From Rhynchosporium graminicola (Eukaryota > Ascomycota > Leotiomycetes > Helotiales > Ploettnerulaceae): a DNA stretch of 64,000 bases. This document shows, piece by piece, positions 22,612 through 34,287 of this stretch. A model generated the notes under the pieces. It saw only the letters and a program-made list of their open reading frames with translations. It was not told the DNA's origin and did not search any database. The DNA lies in the NCBI GenBank assembly GCA_900074885.1, contig FJUW01000046.1:783645-847644 (forward strand), in the 5' to 3' direction. A program made the translations under genes and the position numbers. Within the stretch, counting starts at the first letter, position 1. The number at the start of each line of letters is the position of its first letter.

Positions 22612-25600
22612 TCAACCGAAGAACTCTCCAGCGACGAGCGTTTCCCAGGGCTTTCCAGTGTCCCAAACCTTTTGCATAAGATTGCGAGCCTTGTGGATTT
22701 GCGTCATACCCACCATTTCCATGCTTTTGATCCTGTCTAGGATCTCTATCCTCTTTTTCTCATCTCGAGTGTCACAGCCGGCAGTGAACATAGGGAATAG
22801 TAAGCACGCCTCGGCACTACTTCCTCGTCGAACTTTGTTCAGTGCGCCAAATATCTCGAGAACGGCGTTCTGGACGTCTGGATGCTTCGAGCCTTTCCCA
22901 AGAATCCTCTTGTGCAGGTGTACCAAGCCAGCATAGTGAAATGCTTCATTAATAGCTGTCATTTCAAGACTGTCCCATTGGTAGGCAGCTCCACCGCTAG
23001 ATTGCATGTGAGTACATGGCTTCGATGGATGAAGGATTGATGCATCAAGATCCTTCTGAAGCTTGTGTGCTCGCTCGGCTATATAATCGGAAGGCTTCCT
23101 GTACACATTGGGGATTAGCTGTTGAAAAAAAAAATCAGATGAAGATGTCTTGAGAAGAAGATGAGACATGTCTCAAAAACTCTTGAGACGTTATAAAACT
23201 ACAAGAATTTTAGGCTTTCCCAATACATACCAAGTAGTGATGATCTCATGATCAGGGCCGATTCGCTCAGTATCACAGACGCGAGCAAGTTCAGCGACCA
23301 GAGCAAGAAGGCGGACACAGCGACTCGTGAAGCCCAGAATACAGTCAATCTGATATTCGTCTTCATTGTTGCCGTCACCCTCCGAGGCCCAAAACTGATA
23401 GTTTTTAGACTGGAGATCCAAGGTGAAGCACCAACAACTGTACTTACTAAAGTCGAGGCGTTGGCTTTCCCTCCACTCAAGCTCCCTAGTACGTCCAGGT
23501 AGGCAAACCACCTCCAGAGAAACGACATAACTTTATCTCCACGTGAAGCAGTCTGTACGTATTGTGCACCGCCGCGAGCAGTGATCATTTGACGGGCAGT
23601 GTCGAGATGATTTTGCCAGGGAACCGAAACACCGAAGGCCTTCGGTGAAATGATCTCAAGAGATGCCAACATAATCGCAGTGGCAAGATTTGCGTTTGTA
23701 AGAATTTGGTTTGGATCATCGAGAGCTCTACGTAGATTTGGAAATATGTCTTGCACCCATAGAGCAATGCGTATTGCAGGCTCTGATTGACGTAGAAGCC
23801 GCGCCCTGTGGGAAGCAGAGTACGCCAACAACAGGTTGAGAAGGTTATCATCTTGAAGGGCCATTTGTGGTAAGATGCTTTTGAATGGATTCGATGAACA
23901 ATTATGCGGTACCAAGCACCCTGCTGTGTGATTGATAAAATGATGGAAGTATAGAAGATTCATCGGATGCTGCCGTAGCTTGGTTGGCAACTCCCCTGTA
24001 CGCAATCAATGTCAGAAATGGCTTGCTTAAGGATTTCTTGGGCAGATGAAAGAACACGTTACAGATAATCTGAGAAGCAATGGCAAAGTGAAAGGAGAAT
24101 TGGCCTCCTGAATACATACCATACCATCTGGGTATTCTAATAGTGACAGGCTTGTCATAGTAGCTTCCACTTGCAAACGAAAGGGTGTTTGTCTCCATCC
24201 CAAATCCGAACTCAATTGGATTTGAAACGCTGATTTCTTCAAGAGTGTACTCTATATGGTCTCTCGAGAGCAGTGGCGAGGATCCTGATATTGCGTTGAG
24301 ATCATCATTCTTCCCGTAGTCAAGGTCTTTGAATCCTCGATCAATTCCCCAGGTGACTGTATCAGAAGAAAGATCTTGGTTCTGGCCTGGCCAATCCAAC
24401 GAAAGCGGGTTGCCCCTTGGACCGGTCATACCAAGTGGCCCTGACAGAAGAGACTTGACTGACAACCTGCGAAGGTCAGGAGCTTCAGGGAAGCTTCGAC
24501 GGGACGGCTTGTAGAGACCGTGCCCGCTTTCCGATACCAGGTTCAGATGACTTCCAGGGCCTGACGTTTGAGTTAGCTTGCGTTGATGATTAGGAACACA
24601 TGAGTGGAAATACCAATGCCTGGCGGAGGCATCGCAGAGTCATCAAAACCACGCATGACATTCTCGGATCTGATACGGACACGTTTCTGTGGTCTATCAC
24701 TACTTTCAAGATTCGAATTCTCATCTTCTGCACCAAAAAATAATAGTGGAGTGGACACAGGGCTTCCTGGAATCGAATTAGTTGGGCCCGGGTTCGAGTA
24801 GGGTGCCATGGGTTGTACTTCACATACCATATCCACTAGAATTCGAAGCGATATCCCGACCCATGGATGCGGGTGCCTTTGAGATGTCAGCTGTTGGAAT
24901 TTGACTTGATGTTAATGCTCCATCGCGTTGATTTTTTGCGATGCATCTTTCGTAGGACAAAGGATATCTTGAGACCTCTCTAGTGACTGGCAGAAGTGGA
25001 GAAGTGTCTCTTATCAGAGCAGGATTCAAGGGTACTGAAGAATTTTGGGCTAGAGGGTGTTGAAATTTTGGAAGAGGAAAAGGTGGAAGAGAAGGATGTC
25101 TGGGAAGAAGAGGGGAAACGAGTCGTGGCGAATGGGATGCAGGAAAGGCAGGAGTTTCTGTGCTGTCTGTTTGTCCTAAATACGAAATTCGGGAAAGAGC
25201 GAATTCCTTGTTCTCTTCCAGAAAATCACTGCCTGCTGGAGATAGTGTCGAATTTGAGCTCTCCTGTAAGCAGTTCATCAGCCATCGATCTTTCAACTCG
25301 ACAATCAAGGCTAGGCAATTTCGTTCCCGGCGAAGAGAGGACCTGATAACTCTTACAAAGTCATCCAATATTTGTGTGACTCTGAAGTATTACTTTGCGA
25401 AACATCCTGTAAATTGAAGCGGAAGTCGCAAAATTATTACAGGACACTACCAAAGTAATAAATCAAAGTCATAAGAATATGTGATAACTTTGCTTGGTCG
25501 ATGAGTTCGCTTCGCCCGAGGCGAATTTCTCGAGCCTCGGGTCTTCGATCGAATCAAAAGATTTTGGTAAGCACCTCACATGCACTGGTCTGCCATTTCA

Positions 25601-26009
25601 ATTTGATTTGGAAGTCGCAATTGACATTCTGCCGTTCGCACTAGGTAACGGGCAAGTTAACAACAACATCAAGAGTTTTTGGAGAAACAGATGAAGCCCC
25701 AGTCACGAGATGTTCTTGAGTCCCACGTAATATAAAAATATGGGTTCTACCATTACCTACATTAAAACAAAATGGGTGCCGCTCGTCGCATTTAATTTTT
25801 CTGATTTTGCATGGACTGATGACGTTAGCAATGATCTGAACAAAGATCACAATGCCAAAGAAAGTGTAATATAGTAGCATCCATATATATATAATAAACT
25901 ATAACCAAAAACAAGTCTCCTATGGCATGGACCAGTCTTGATAACATATTACTTCTCCCCACCTGTGACGCAGCTCTATTCGTCTCTCGTCCATCCTTGT
26001 CCTCCACAT
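22612..26009 (-). CDS. Zn2Cys6 transcription factor with fungal-specific regulatory domain
   Basis: Nine minus-strand exons fit one frame: 26009-25963, 25815-25761, 25640-25575, 25263-24828, 24766-24614, 24560-24120, 23995-23448, 23409-23231 and 23098-22612, giving 803 residues. The binuclear zinc cluster is assembled across introns (CKIRKIKCDERHPFC, then FNCERQNVNCDF). A Ser/Pro-rich linker follows, then the C-terminal regulatory domain of the Fungal_trans_2 type (MNLLYFHHFINHTAG, MALQDDNLLNLLLAYSASHR, FLWRWFAYLDVLGSLSGGK, DEYQIDCILGFTSRCVR). Such proteins bind CGG/CCG-containing sites in the nucleus. Two oddities: in this model the first of the six zinc cysteines is His (HSPC), and one intron is only 38 nt (23410-23447). 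The regulatory domain is secure; the first exon and the roughly 310-nt fourth-exon boundary are not. Confidence 0.8.
25515..25541. promoter_or_regulatory. Inverted repeat CCCGAGGC/GCCTCGGG inside a regulator intron
   Basis: Perfect 8-bp arms separated by 11 nt lie in the third intron of the Zn2Cys6 gene. The left arm also overlaps a small palindrome (ttcgcc-cga-ggcgaa). It holds CCG and CGG half-sites of the kind zinc-cluster proteins bind, so autoregulation is conceivable but unproven. Confidence 0.3.
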
Positions 26010-27917
26010 TTCAAACCGAGGGTGTTACTTCAAAAGAAGGCAAACTAACTTGCAACCAGTTCGACTCCTCCGCTTTGGTTCAGGCGCGCCTGGCCTCTTC
26101 TGTCGAGGCATCTTACCTCGGAGCCTGTTGAATCGTGCGGCGCAGAACTTTTGGACGGCTTCTTCAAGAATATGCGAGAGTATGCAGGATCGATAGCGTA
26201 TTCCGCTAGAAGGCCCACGCTTGAAAAGCTCTGGAGCAGAAGAGCGATGGCCGGAGGAAGATTGATTGTTGATGAGTTTTACATTTAATCGTCGATGAGG
26301 CGACTAGGTAGGGTATCTAGGTAGCTTGGGTGATAAGCTCGGTATATCTTCGGCTATTAGAGGCCGACAGCTACCCCTCCACATACCAACCGAACTACAC
26401 AATTTCACTGGCATGATGTAATAGCCAGCTATTATTCAGATTCGATATTAGAAACAATACCTAGGTATCCAAAACGCCAGGTTACTACTTCTGTACTTGA
26501 TTCAATATTTCACCAACTTGTTTAACACGGTACACAATTGAAGTATTTCAATGAAAGGAGCTTGCCGCCAGTTTCTCTCAAATGCCCGTAATATGTGCAG
26601 AACATGCAATAAATAGGTAATTAATGAAGACAGTGGCACTACATATTCTTCAGGAAGCGGCACTGCCCTGATTTTCTTCCACTTCGATATGTATAATTAC
26701 CAATGTCACATATGCACCTTGCACAAAATTACCACACGGGATACCACCTCAGCTAGCATGCTGTACCTACCAATTGGTCTTTAAGATTGAGGGCCTTATG
26801 ATAATTCTTACTGACGAGTCTTCTACCTTTGTGGAGATCAGTCAGCAGTCCGTTAGACTTATTACCGAAATAGCATCACCACTTTGTATCTTGTCACCCG
26901 AATCCGTACCGACTTAGAAGCTTTAATATATGGAAGAATAATCCAAATCCAGAGGATTAAACCTTTAAAGCAGGTAGACTTGCAACACATTATAAGTTTT
27001 GAATATGATTTGTAGAAACACTAGACTGGCTAGGCTATAAATCTGTTACTCCCGGCAACAATACGTCAAGTACATATCTTATACTACGACTTACATCACG
27101 ATTTCGCACGAGCTACATGATATTTTATTAATCTTAGAGATAAAAATTTGAGGGAGAGAAACGATGATTGACATAGGAGTTATTTTCTGTCATGCAAAAC
27201 TCAGGTGTTTACATTGAGTCGGTAATTTTCGGCTAATGGAAAGTAAAGATTTATTGTGCAATACTAAGATATTTTGAGGATTTGAAGTAAAAGAGCAAAC
27301 TTTATAACTTACTAGTGCACTATACCTAGGTATGTAAGATTCAAGCAGTTAAGCCTGATCAGCGACATAATGCCTATGATTTTATCAAAATAAACTCGAA
27401 AGGTCACTAGTATACTAAAGCTTGTGAGCAGTCCCGTAGCCGACTAGGTCAAGTAAGCGCCGCGAAAAAACGAATTAGTAGACTTCGAAGCCTTTTCCCC
27501 ATGAAACTATCGCCCTATTCAGATAATTAGACGAGACTTTTGAGTCTAGAGACACGGCTCCACGAGACTATCACTTAGATCACCAGCGAAATTGACTCAC
27601 ATCAGACCTTTATCTCCACTGTAATATACCTGAGTTCGAATCCTATTAGCACAGAGAATTTTGATAATTGGCGTTTAAGCTGCCTCACACTTAACCTTTT
27701 TCAAAATTTATTTCATCAACTTAATCCGCCCGTAACACCAAAAAGACAAATCAACGACACAGACGAGCATTCAAAAATCGACTGCATCCATTAGTTTCAC
27801 AATCACAATCTCATACTCATACTCATACTCATACTCATACTCATACTCATACTCATACTCAACCCCCCTGAAACATTATACTTCTTCGAGACGTTCTCAG
27901 ATCCGAAATCGACCAAA
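26010..27917. other. AT-rich intergenic region
   Basis: No gene is supported over 1.9 kb. The sequence is AT-rich with many stops on both strands but keeps CA and TG dinucleotides, unlike the RIP block on the right of the window. A T-arm-like string near 27630 (gagttcgaatcc) has no matching tRNA body upstream. Confidence 0.5.
27811..27861. repeat. Hexanucleotide repeat (TCATAC)n
   Basis: About eight perfect tandem copies lie 55 bp upstream of the gene at 27918, probably in its 5' untranslated region or core promoter. Confidence 0.9.
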
Positions 27918-28784
27918 ATGGAGTCACCAAATCCCGCCTCCGTACCCTCTACCGGGGCCAAAAATATCTTCAACAAGTTCCTCACTCGTATACGCAAGCC
28001 AGCACCAAGAAATCCAATAAGCAACACGGAGAAAGACACGAACATCGAGATGGAGATGACTCCACCATCTCTACCATTAACACCCGTCTTCAGCACATCA
28101 CCCACTTTCGATAACATGGCCATGCCAGCACGACGGGCGCAGAATGTCTCTTTCACGGTGACAGATGCCACAAGTGACACATGCACCGAGTTGGAATCAA
28201 CACCCGCAGTAACACCTAACATCCAGCCTTTGCCCATTTCAAACACAATAGATACCGACATCGAAATGGAACTAATCAGCCCAGCGACGACCACCCTCGA
28301 TGTCATGCAGATAATCGATATGCGAGTCAAACATTCACTATACCAAAGGAAAAGCAACGACAATTATTTTCTCGAAAATATGGAAATGATTCTCGACGAC
28401 CGACCTCCCTCGCCCGCAGACTCGGCAATCTGTTTGGACTTTGATATGGAATGCACCCCTACCTCAAGCATCTCGGGTACTGAACTACAGTTCTTGAGGG
28501 AGAGGGGTACGCTTCTCCCGAAGCTTATGGAGGACAAAGATATAGACATGGAGAATGGAAATAGTATCATTAACAATACAGGTCTGGACGGCAATGAACT
28601 TATGAGGGTGAGGAGAAAGCGAATCGAGAGCTTCAAGCAGCGAAGTTTGGCATTCAGAGAAGTGGAAATGGATGATGGCTTCAATTGTGAGGGGATTGAG
28701 ATGGAAGTAGACAACCCTGTCGACGATCTGATTGCGATTTTTGCACTTTTTGGAATAAGAGACGGAGATGTGGATATGGAGTGA
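27918..28784 (+). CDS. Acidic protein with eight IEMEM-like short motifs, unknown function
   Basis: Single exon of 288 residues. The ATG has a good context (accaaaATGg). No known domain is visible and there is no signal peptide or membrane helix. The N-terminus has a small basic amphipathic part (NIFNKFLTRIRKPAPR). The rest is acidic and carries a recurrent short motif of hydrophobic-acidic-Met-acidic type: IEMEM (43-47), IEMEL (115-119), NMEMI (154-158), FDMEC (175-179), IDMEN (209-213), VEMDD (249-253), IEMEV (260-264) and VDMEsp-like VDME at the very C-terminus (285-288). Several are followed within ten residues by Ser/Thr-Pro. This looks like a disordered protein with repeated linear motifs that may dock one partner several times. 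Confidence 0.7.
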   Translation: MESPNPASVPSTGAKNIFNKFLTRIRKPAPRNPISNTEKDTNIEMEMTPPSLPLTPVFSTSPTFDNMAMPARRAQNVSFTVTDATSDTCTELESTPAVTPNIQPLPISNTIDTDIEMELISPATTTLDVMQIIDMRVKHSLYQRKSNDNYFLENMEMILDDRPPSPADSAICLDFDMECTPTSSISGTELQFLRERGTLLPKLMEDKDIDMENGNSIINNTGLDGNELMRVRRKRIESFKQRSLAFREVEMDDGFNCEGIEMEVDNPVDDLIAIFALFGIRDGDVDME

Positions 28785-29038
28785 CCGCAAATTTTTATTT
28801 GAGGAAAGAGTAGTGGGAAGAAAGTTGGGTAGCTGACTGTACAGTACATGTGATTTTATTGGTTGGAGAACTCTTATGATTTGGTGTTTGTGTTTGAGCT
28901 TGAATTGGCAGTCGTAGGGAAAGGAGCGGAAAGTAGGATATGGAACACCTGGGTTTACTTTACATGTATTTTCTTTGGTTGCAATGCGCTTGGATGATTA
29001 GATGCTTATGTTCTGAACTCTAATTCCTCGTTCTTAAC

Positions 29039-29816
29039 TCAATCGGTCTTGATGCTGCTTGGTGCTTGTGACTTGTCCGCTGGTAGCCGTCCATTGATAA
29101 GAGAGCATAACTTTTGAAGTACGACAGTGCTTCCAGTCATCAATAGCACAGCCCCAGCGAAGACTCCAGCTCTTGGGATAGTAGTGAGTTCGCCGAACAT
29201 AGGGTAAGGATAACTAAAACAGTTACCAAAAGTGGCAGGGAATGAGCAAATATGGCACTTACAATCCATTATGCTTAAAGCATTCCTCAACCCAGAACCA
29301 ATACGCGACAGCAATAGCGGAGCTCAGCGCCAAAGCTTGAGATGTCTTGATGGTCCATGGAGGCGAAAGCAACAAGAGGTCTATAGCAAGTAGGATCGAT
29401 GGCATCGCATGAAATCCTATATCTGCCAAAGGAGCGATGTGAATCTCGGGAGGAACCAACAGTGTCTTATCAACAGCACTTATTCCCCAGTAAAGAACAC
29501 TGATCAGTACTTCCAAAGGAGCGCTGCATAGCGAAAGAGTATTTTTGATCAGGAAGAGATTTGGTGACAGTGTAATGTCCGCAAGGAAGCCGGCAATGAA
29601 CGTTCCAAATGCAACGGTAAGACCGAGGATTGTAAGATATTGAAAGTGCCATCCGTAAGAATCGTTGATGAAGGTAGGGAATTCGAAAAGGTATTTGTAT
29701 GACAGACTGAATGATATGATGCCGAATAAATGGAAAACCGCTGAGATGCCACGACTCGGAGACGAGAGTCTTTGAAGAGGATGACGGGTCATTTGTTGGA
29801 CCGACTTCGGAGACAT
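29039..29816 (-). CDS. FAR-17a/AIG1-like integral membrane protein
   Basis: Two minus-strand exons, 29816-29263 and 29213-29039, with a 49-nt intron give 242 residues, the usual size for the family. Several hydrophobic helices are visible. The family signature region is present: LLVPPEIHIAPLADIGFHAMPSILLAIDLL followed by SPPW, and NGFYPYPMFGEL across the splice. Animal relatives (AIG1, ADTRP) hydrolyse fatty-acid esters of hydroxy fatty acids, using a Thr and a His; the conserved His of the IGFHAMP stretch is present. The fungal role is probably membrane lipid hydrolysis, by inference. It is transcribed divergently from the cyclophilin gene, 316 bp apart. Confidence 0.85.
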
Positions 29817-30132
29817 TGTGTTTTGTTCTAACTATTGTAGTAGAAGGAGATCCAGCTGAGAATAAAGAAGTTCTAGAGATTGATATTTGATTGTACGAAG
29901 AGAATATGTATGATACGAAAAAGATAAAGTCCGGAACCTCGGTTGACATTGAATTTTGAGGTCATCGCCAAGGATCGCCAAGGATCGACAGGGCGGCGGT
30001 TGGACTGACAGGGATGTGCCGCTGGCAGCAGCTGTAGACGACAAAATAACCACCAGCCTGACAGCCTCGTATTATTGGTGTTGTCTACACAGATTTCTCG
30101 CAAGGCGTTACAGCTTCCTTCGACATAACACT
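29817..30132. promoter_or_regulatory. Shared promoter region of two divergent genes
   Basis: This 316-bp gap separates the start codons of the FAR-17a/AIG1-like gene and the WD40-cyclophilin gene, so both promoters must lie here. It contains a direct repeat aaggatcgccaaggatcg near 29970 and a GC-rich stretch but no obvious TATA box. Confidence 0.6.
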
Positions 30133-32099
30133 ATGGCAGATATTAAGGAAGTTAAGTCTAATAAGAGGAGTCGATCAGACGATGATGGTATTTCTACCCT
30201 GGCCGTGGCTACCATCAACATCCGCTATACTGACAATGGTTCAGATTCCTCCTCGGACGACGATATGGGACCGCAGCTTCCCTCTACGGAAGTTCCTAAG
30301 AAGAAGCGTCGTAAGCTTCCCTACGAGAAGCTGTACCTTTCTGCCCTACCGACGTCGGCAAAATACTCGAAGTCCCTAATGCACAAGGAACAATTGGCTT
30401 TCCTTACGATGACACCTTTGACCGACTTCCTAATTACCAGTTCCGTGGACGGCGTAGTGAAGTTCTGGAAGAAGGGGGCAGACAACATCGAATTTGTCAA
30501 GGAATTCAAGGCGCACAATGGCGAGATCAAGAGTGTCTCAGTCAGCGCAGACGGAAGAAGCTTTGCGACAGCCGGGGCGGACAAGACGATCAAGATCTTC
30601 GATGTCATTACCTTCGACTTGTTGTCAATGTTGACCTTGGAATTTACGCCCAAATGCGTATGCTGGATACACAAAAGGGGAGCCTCGTTACCAGTTCTAG
30701 CGGTGTCGGACGAGGTTAATCATACAATACGAATGTACGATGGTCGAGGGGAGAACCAGGAACCAATACATACTCTAGCTGGGCTACATAGAAGTGTTGT
30801 ATCGCTTATGGCTTTCAATGATGCGTACGATTGTGTCATATCTGCGGATGAGAATGGCATGATTGAATACTGGCGACCAGAAACTTATGAGAAACCGGAT
30901 AACGTTTTCGAGTACAAGAGTTCTACAAATCTGTTCGAGTTCAAGAAGGCCAAATCTACACCCACATCTATGACAATATCACCGAACGGCTCGCAATTTG
31001 CAACATTATCTTTCCCAGATCGAAAGATAAGGATATTTGATTTTCCTACTGGCAAGCTTTACCGGACATATGACGAGTCCTTACAAGTTATCGAGGAGAT
31101 GCAGCAAGCCGGAACTGCCCTTCAAAAACTGGAGGATGTGGAGTTTGGCCGACGTATGGGTGTAGAGCGAGAGATCGAGTCCCCTACAATACGAAACAAA
31201 GCGAACGTGGTTTTCGATGAGACAGGACATTTCATCATCTACGGATCAATCTTAGGGACAAAGATACTGAATACCTACACAAATCGAGTTGTCAAGGTCT
31301 ACGGAAAAGAGGAAAATTATCGCCCTCTAAGCGTGGCTCTCTACCAAGGAGCGCCACAGAAAAAGGGCATTACGACTGTGGCAATGGCTGCATCAAACAA
31401 TCCTTTGCTACAGGAATCCGAGGTCCGCGATCCGATTCTCATTACTACAGGAGTAGGCAAAGTCCGATTCTACCTCTTCACAAACGACGACAACATCTCC
31501 AAATCCGACCGAGACGTCCAAAACGAGAAACCAACCAATCTAAACACCAAGAAAGCCGTCGCGGCTAAAGCAGCAGAAACCGGTACAGCAGCTATCATTC
31601 ATACCAATTACGGCGATATCCATATCCGCCTCTTTCCCGACGCCGCGCCGAAATCAGTGGAGAATTTTGTGGTACATTCCAAGAATGGATATTACAACAA
31701 CACTATCTTTCACCGCGTGATCCGTAAATTCATGATTCAATGCGGTGATCCATTAGGTGATGGTACGGGTGGTGAGAGTATTTGGGGCAAGGAGTTCGCG
31801 GATGAATTTAGCACTCTGAGACACGACAAGCCATATACGGTCAGTATGGCGAATGCTGGACCGGGAACCAACGGGAGTCAGTTCTTCATCACTACGGAGA
31901 AAACTGTAAGTCTCCCCTATTCTTTGGGGTTGTTTTGGACTCATGAGCTAATTGATTGTAGCCTTGGTTGGATAATAAGCACACGATCTTTGGTAGGGCG
32001 ATTCAGGGCCTCGATGTCATCCATAAGATCGAGAATGCGAGGGTTTATAAGGAGAAACCAGAGGAGGATATCAAGATCTTAAACATTGAGATCATGTAG
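30133..32099 (+). CDS. WD40-repeat peptidyl-prolyl isomerase (PPWD1/CYP15-like)
   Basis: Exons 30133-30187, 30245-31905 and 31962-32099 give 617 residues. The first intron (30188-30244, 57 nt, branch atactgac) has no stop; if retained the protein is 636 residues. The N-terminus is acidic ([12 protein letters not shown]) and lysine-rich, then WD40 repeats run from about residue 60 ([28 protein letters not shown]). The C-terminal cyclophilin domain has [52 protein letters not shown] and, after the second intron, [11 protein letters not shown]. The catalytic Arg in FHRVI and the Gln/Phe of the active site are present. Orthologues are spliceosome-associated nuclear prolyl isomerases. The start is the first ATG, although the frame is open upstream. 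Confidence 0.95.
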
Positions 32100-32820
32100 A
32101 GTGTGAGGAAATTTCAAATTCTGATACCCTTTTCTTTATAAGCTTTGCAATCTCCTGCCTTTGATTAGGTATTTCATCAGCCTACAGTTAACATTGATGC
32201 CGGTTTTCTCCTTTCAAGCCAAGATACTACCAAGATGTGTCTCCAGCAGCCCTCGATGGCGATATCAGAGACCAATTAATACTCCACTCTATTGTCCTTT
32301 TCTTATCTTGACTCAAAACTTTTCGAGGCCACTCAAGAAATAATCTGAAAATACCAAAATCTGCCCGCGAAACTATGCGTTAACTTCTCACGGTGAAAGT
32401 GGCACTTGAATCAGCTACACCCCAACTCGGTCTGAATGAATTATGATCACTCTCCTTCCGTATGTGAAAGGGGAGACCGAGAATCAAATGGCATAATTAC
32501 TCTTCGATGTATCAGACTTGCGGTGGGCATATCAAAGAGCAAGACACCAAGGGTTTGCTGTATGCTCATGTTAGAATGCGCCTTCCAGCAGCTGATTTGG
32601 CGATATCACTCTCTTATAGCCTAGAACGTAGGGGTTGCTGGTTATCTGCATAGAAGTTTCAATCTCAGGTCTTTCAGATCATGACATGTCTCAGCCTTTC
32701 AAATGCCTTTCAAATGCTAGTGAATGAGGGTATATTTATGCGTATAACCCCTCCAGCCTGCAAAGTGTTGGATATTTCGAATGTCTTCCTCTTTTGCTCT
32801 CTCATCGAGATCTCACCTCG
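32100..32820. other. Intergenic region, no supported gene
   Basis: No gene is visible. It serves as the 3' flank of the cyclophilin gene and the promoter of the gene at 32821. Confidence 0.5.
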
Positions 32821-34287
32821 ATGTCTACCACCATGTCAGTCACCATTGATACGGACCTCCTCCACATCAACATTCCAATTCTTGTTGACGACATCATGAG
32901 CGGTCGACTTCTTATTGGGGACGCGTTACCCAAGCTCGATTCAATACGTGGCGAGGAGTTCAGAAGCATGCTCATCGCAGAAGCAGATCTGATGAAAGCA
33001 CAGGGAGATGAGGCAGATAGATTGAAGATTAGAATGATCGAGGGTCGTGTGGCTGAGAGTCTTGACCGGGATGAGTGTGAGAGGGGTATTGAGTTCGCGA
33101 CAGTCCGCAAAGGAAAGAGCCCTGCTTTCAGTACCTACGAAGGAAGCAAGAGCGCTGAAATCCGCGGCTTATCCTTGTCTAAGGCTAGTAATGTCATCAA
33201 AGCTGGAGACACCATCGCCATGGAAAAAGCACTCGCCAGCTTATCGAAACCTGAACCCCAGACTCCAAAGACTTCGCCATCGTCTCCTGGAAAGTCCCGA
33301 TCCAAACCTAAAAAGAATTCTCCTCCACCCCTCAAATTCGACATGAGCCCTGCCTCAAATGCTCTGTCCGCAAAGCTCACACTTTCCAAGGCATCAGTAG
33401 CTAAGGAAGCTCTTGCTCGACCGGTCAATGATACCCATGGACAGGGAGACGCTCCCGACACATGCGAGACAATCCGCGCCTCATCTGCTCCTCACGTTAC
33501 CAACTCAAAAGAAAATTCTCCTCGTTCTACTAGCCAGCTCAATCACACTGATCTTGCCGCTGCTGAGCAAATCATCGAAGCTCGCGCCGCAAACTCACGG
33601 TCGACGGTTTTGCATGCAGACTTCGTAAGTTCCCCGTATAACGCATGATATTGATATCGTAAAAGTGGATGCTGATTTTCGTCCTACCAGGTCCCATATC
33701 TTGTCAAGTTCAAAGCCCCAGACGGAAGCTATGTTGTGGAGGAGAGGATCCGCGGGGCCGCGAATGAGACCTATCATGTACTCGGAAAGTTCGTCCCAAT
33801 GAATGTCGAAGAAGCCTCCGATAAAAGCTATTCTGTCAGGCAACGGCAGGTTCCTAATCCTTCGATCGCAGCTTTGGGACCAAGCCGCGACGAGGTTCCT
33901 GTTATTGACACAGAAATTTCACTACCAATCGAGCCCGTCACCGATCTCGCAGACTCAGTTGAGTTCGAATCTCCCGAAAACGATATTGGAGTCTCGCTCA
34001 ACTTAAAGCCCTACGCAATTCCCGAGTTCCTCATGTTGTTCAAAGGTCCAGCATACAGTTTTCGCAACCTCTGGATCGTCGTCGCATCCATTTGGGCCTT
34101 GTACTCCACTTGGCACCGATCCGACAAGATCCTCGGAGCCTTGGTCGCTGGAATTAAAGCAGTGAAGGAGGGCAGTCTGTGGGTATTGGATAAGCTATTT
34201 GGTTTCGTAGGTGTGCTTGTTCGAGATTACCTGGAGTGGAGAGAGGACGAATCTGGGATCATCGCTTCGGCTGTTTTTGATGGATGA
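32821..34287 (+). CDS. Hypothetical protein with C-terminal membrane segments, 466 residues
   Basis: Two exons, 32821-33624 and 33691-34287, are separated by a 66-nt intron with GTAAGT and CTACCAG ends. I recognise no family. The N-terminal quarter is helical and charged (LMKAQGDEADRLKIRMIEGRVAESL), followed by a Ser/Pro/Lys-rich disordered region. After the splice site a compact stretch (VPYLVKFKAPDGSYVVEERIRG) leads to a second disordered part. Hydrophobic helices near the C-terminus (NLWIVVASIWALY, ILGALVAGI, LFGFVGVLV) suggest tail anchoring in a membrane. The start chosen is the ATG at 32821; another ATG follows four codons later. Confidence 0.65.

Noticed and set aside
27600..27660. T-arm-like string gagttcgaatcc suggesting a tRNA
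   Set aside because: No D-arm, anticodon stem or pairing acceptor stem can be folded from the 60 bases upstream.
27803..28363. Minus-strand 186-codon frame opposite the acidic-motif gene
   Set aside because: It ends in a translated hexanucleotide repeat (Met-Ser)n and is antisense to a better frame with a good start context.
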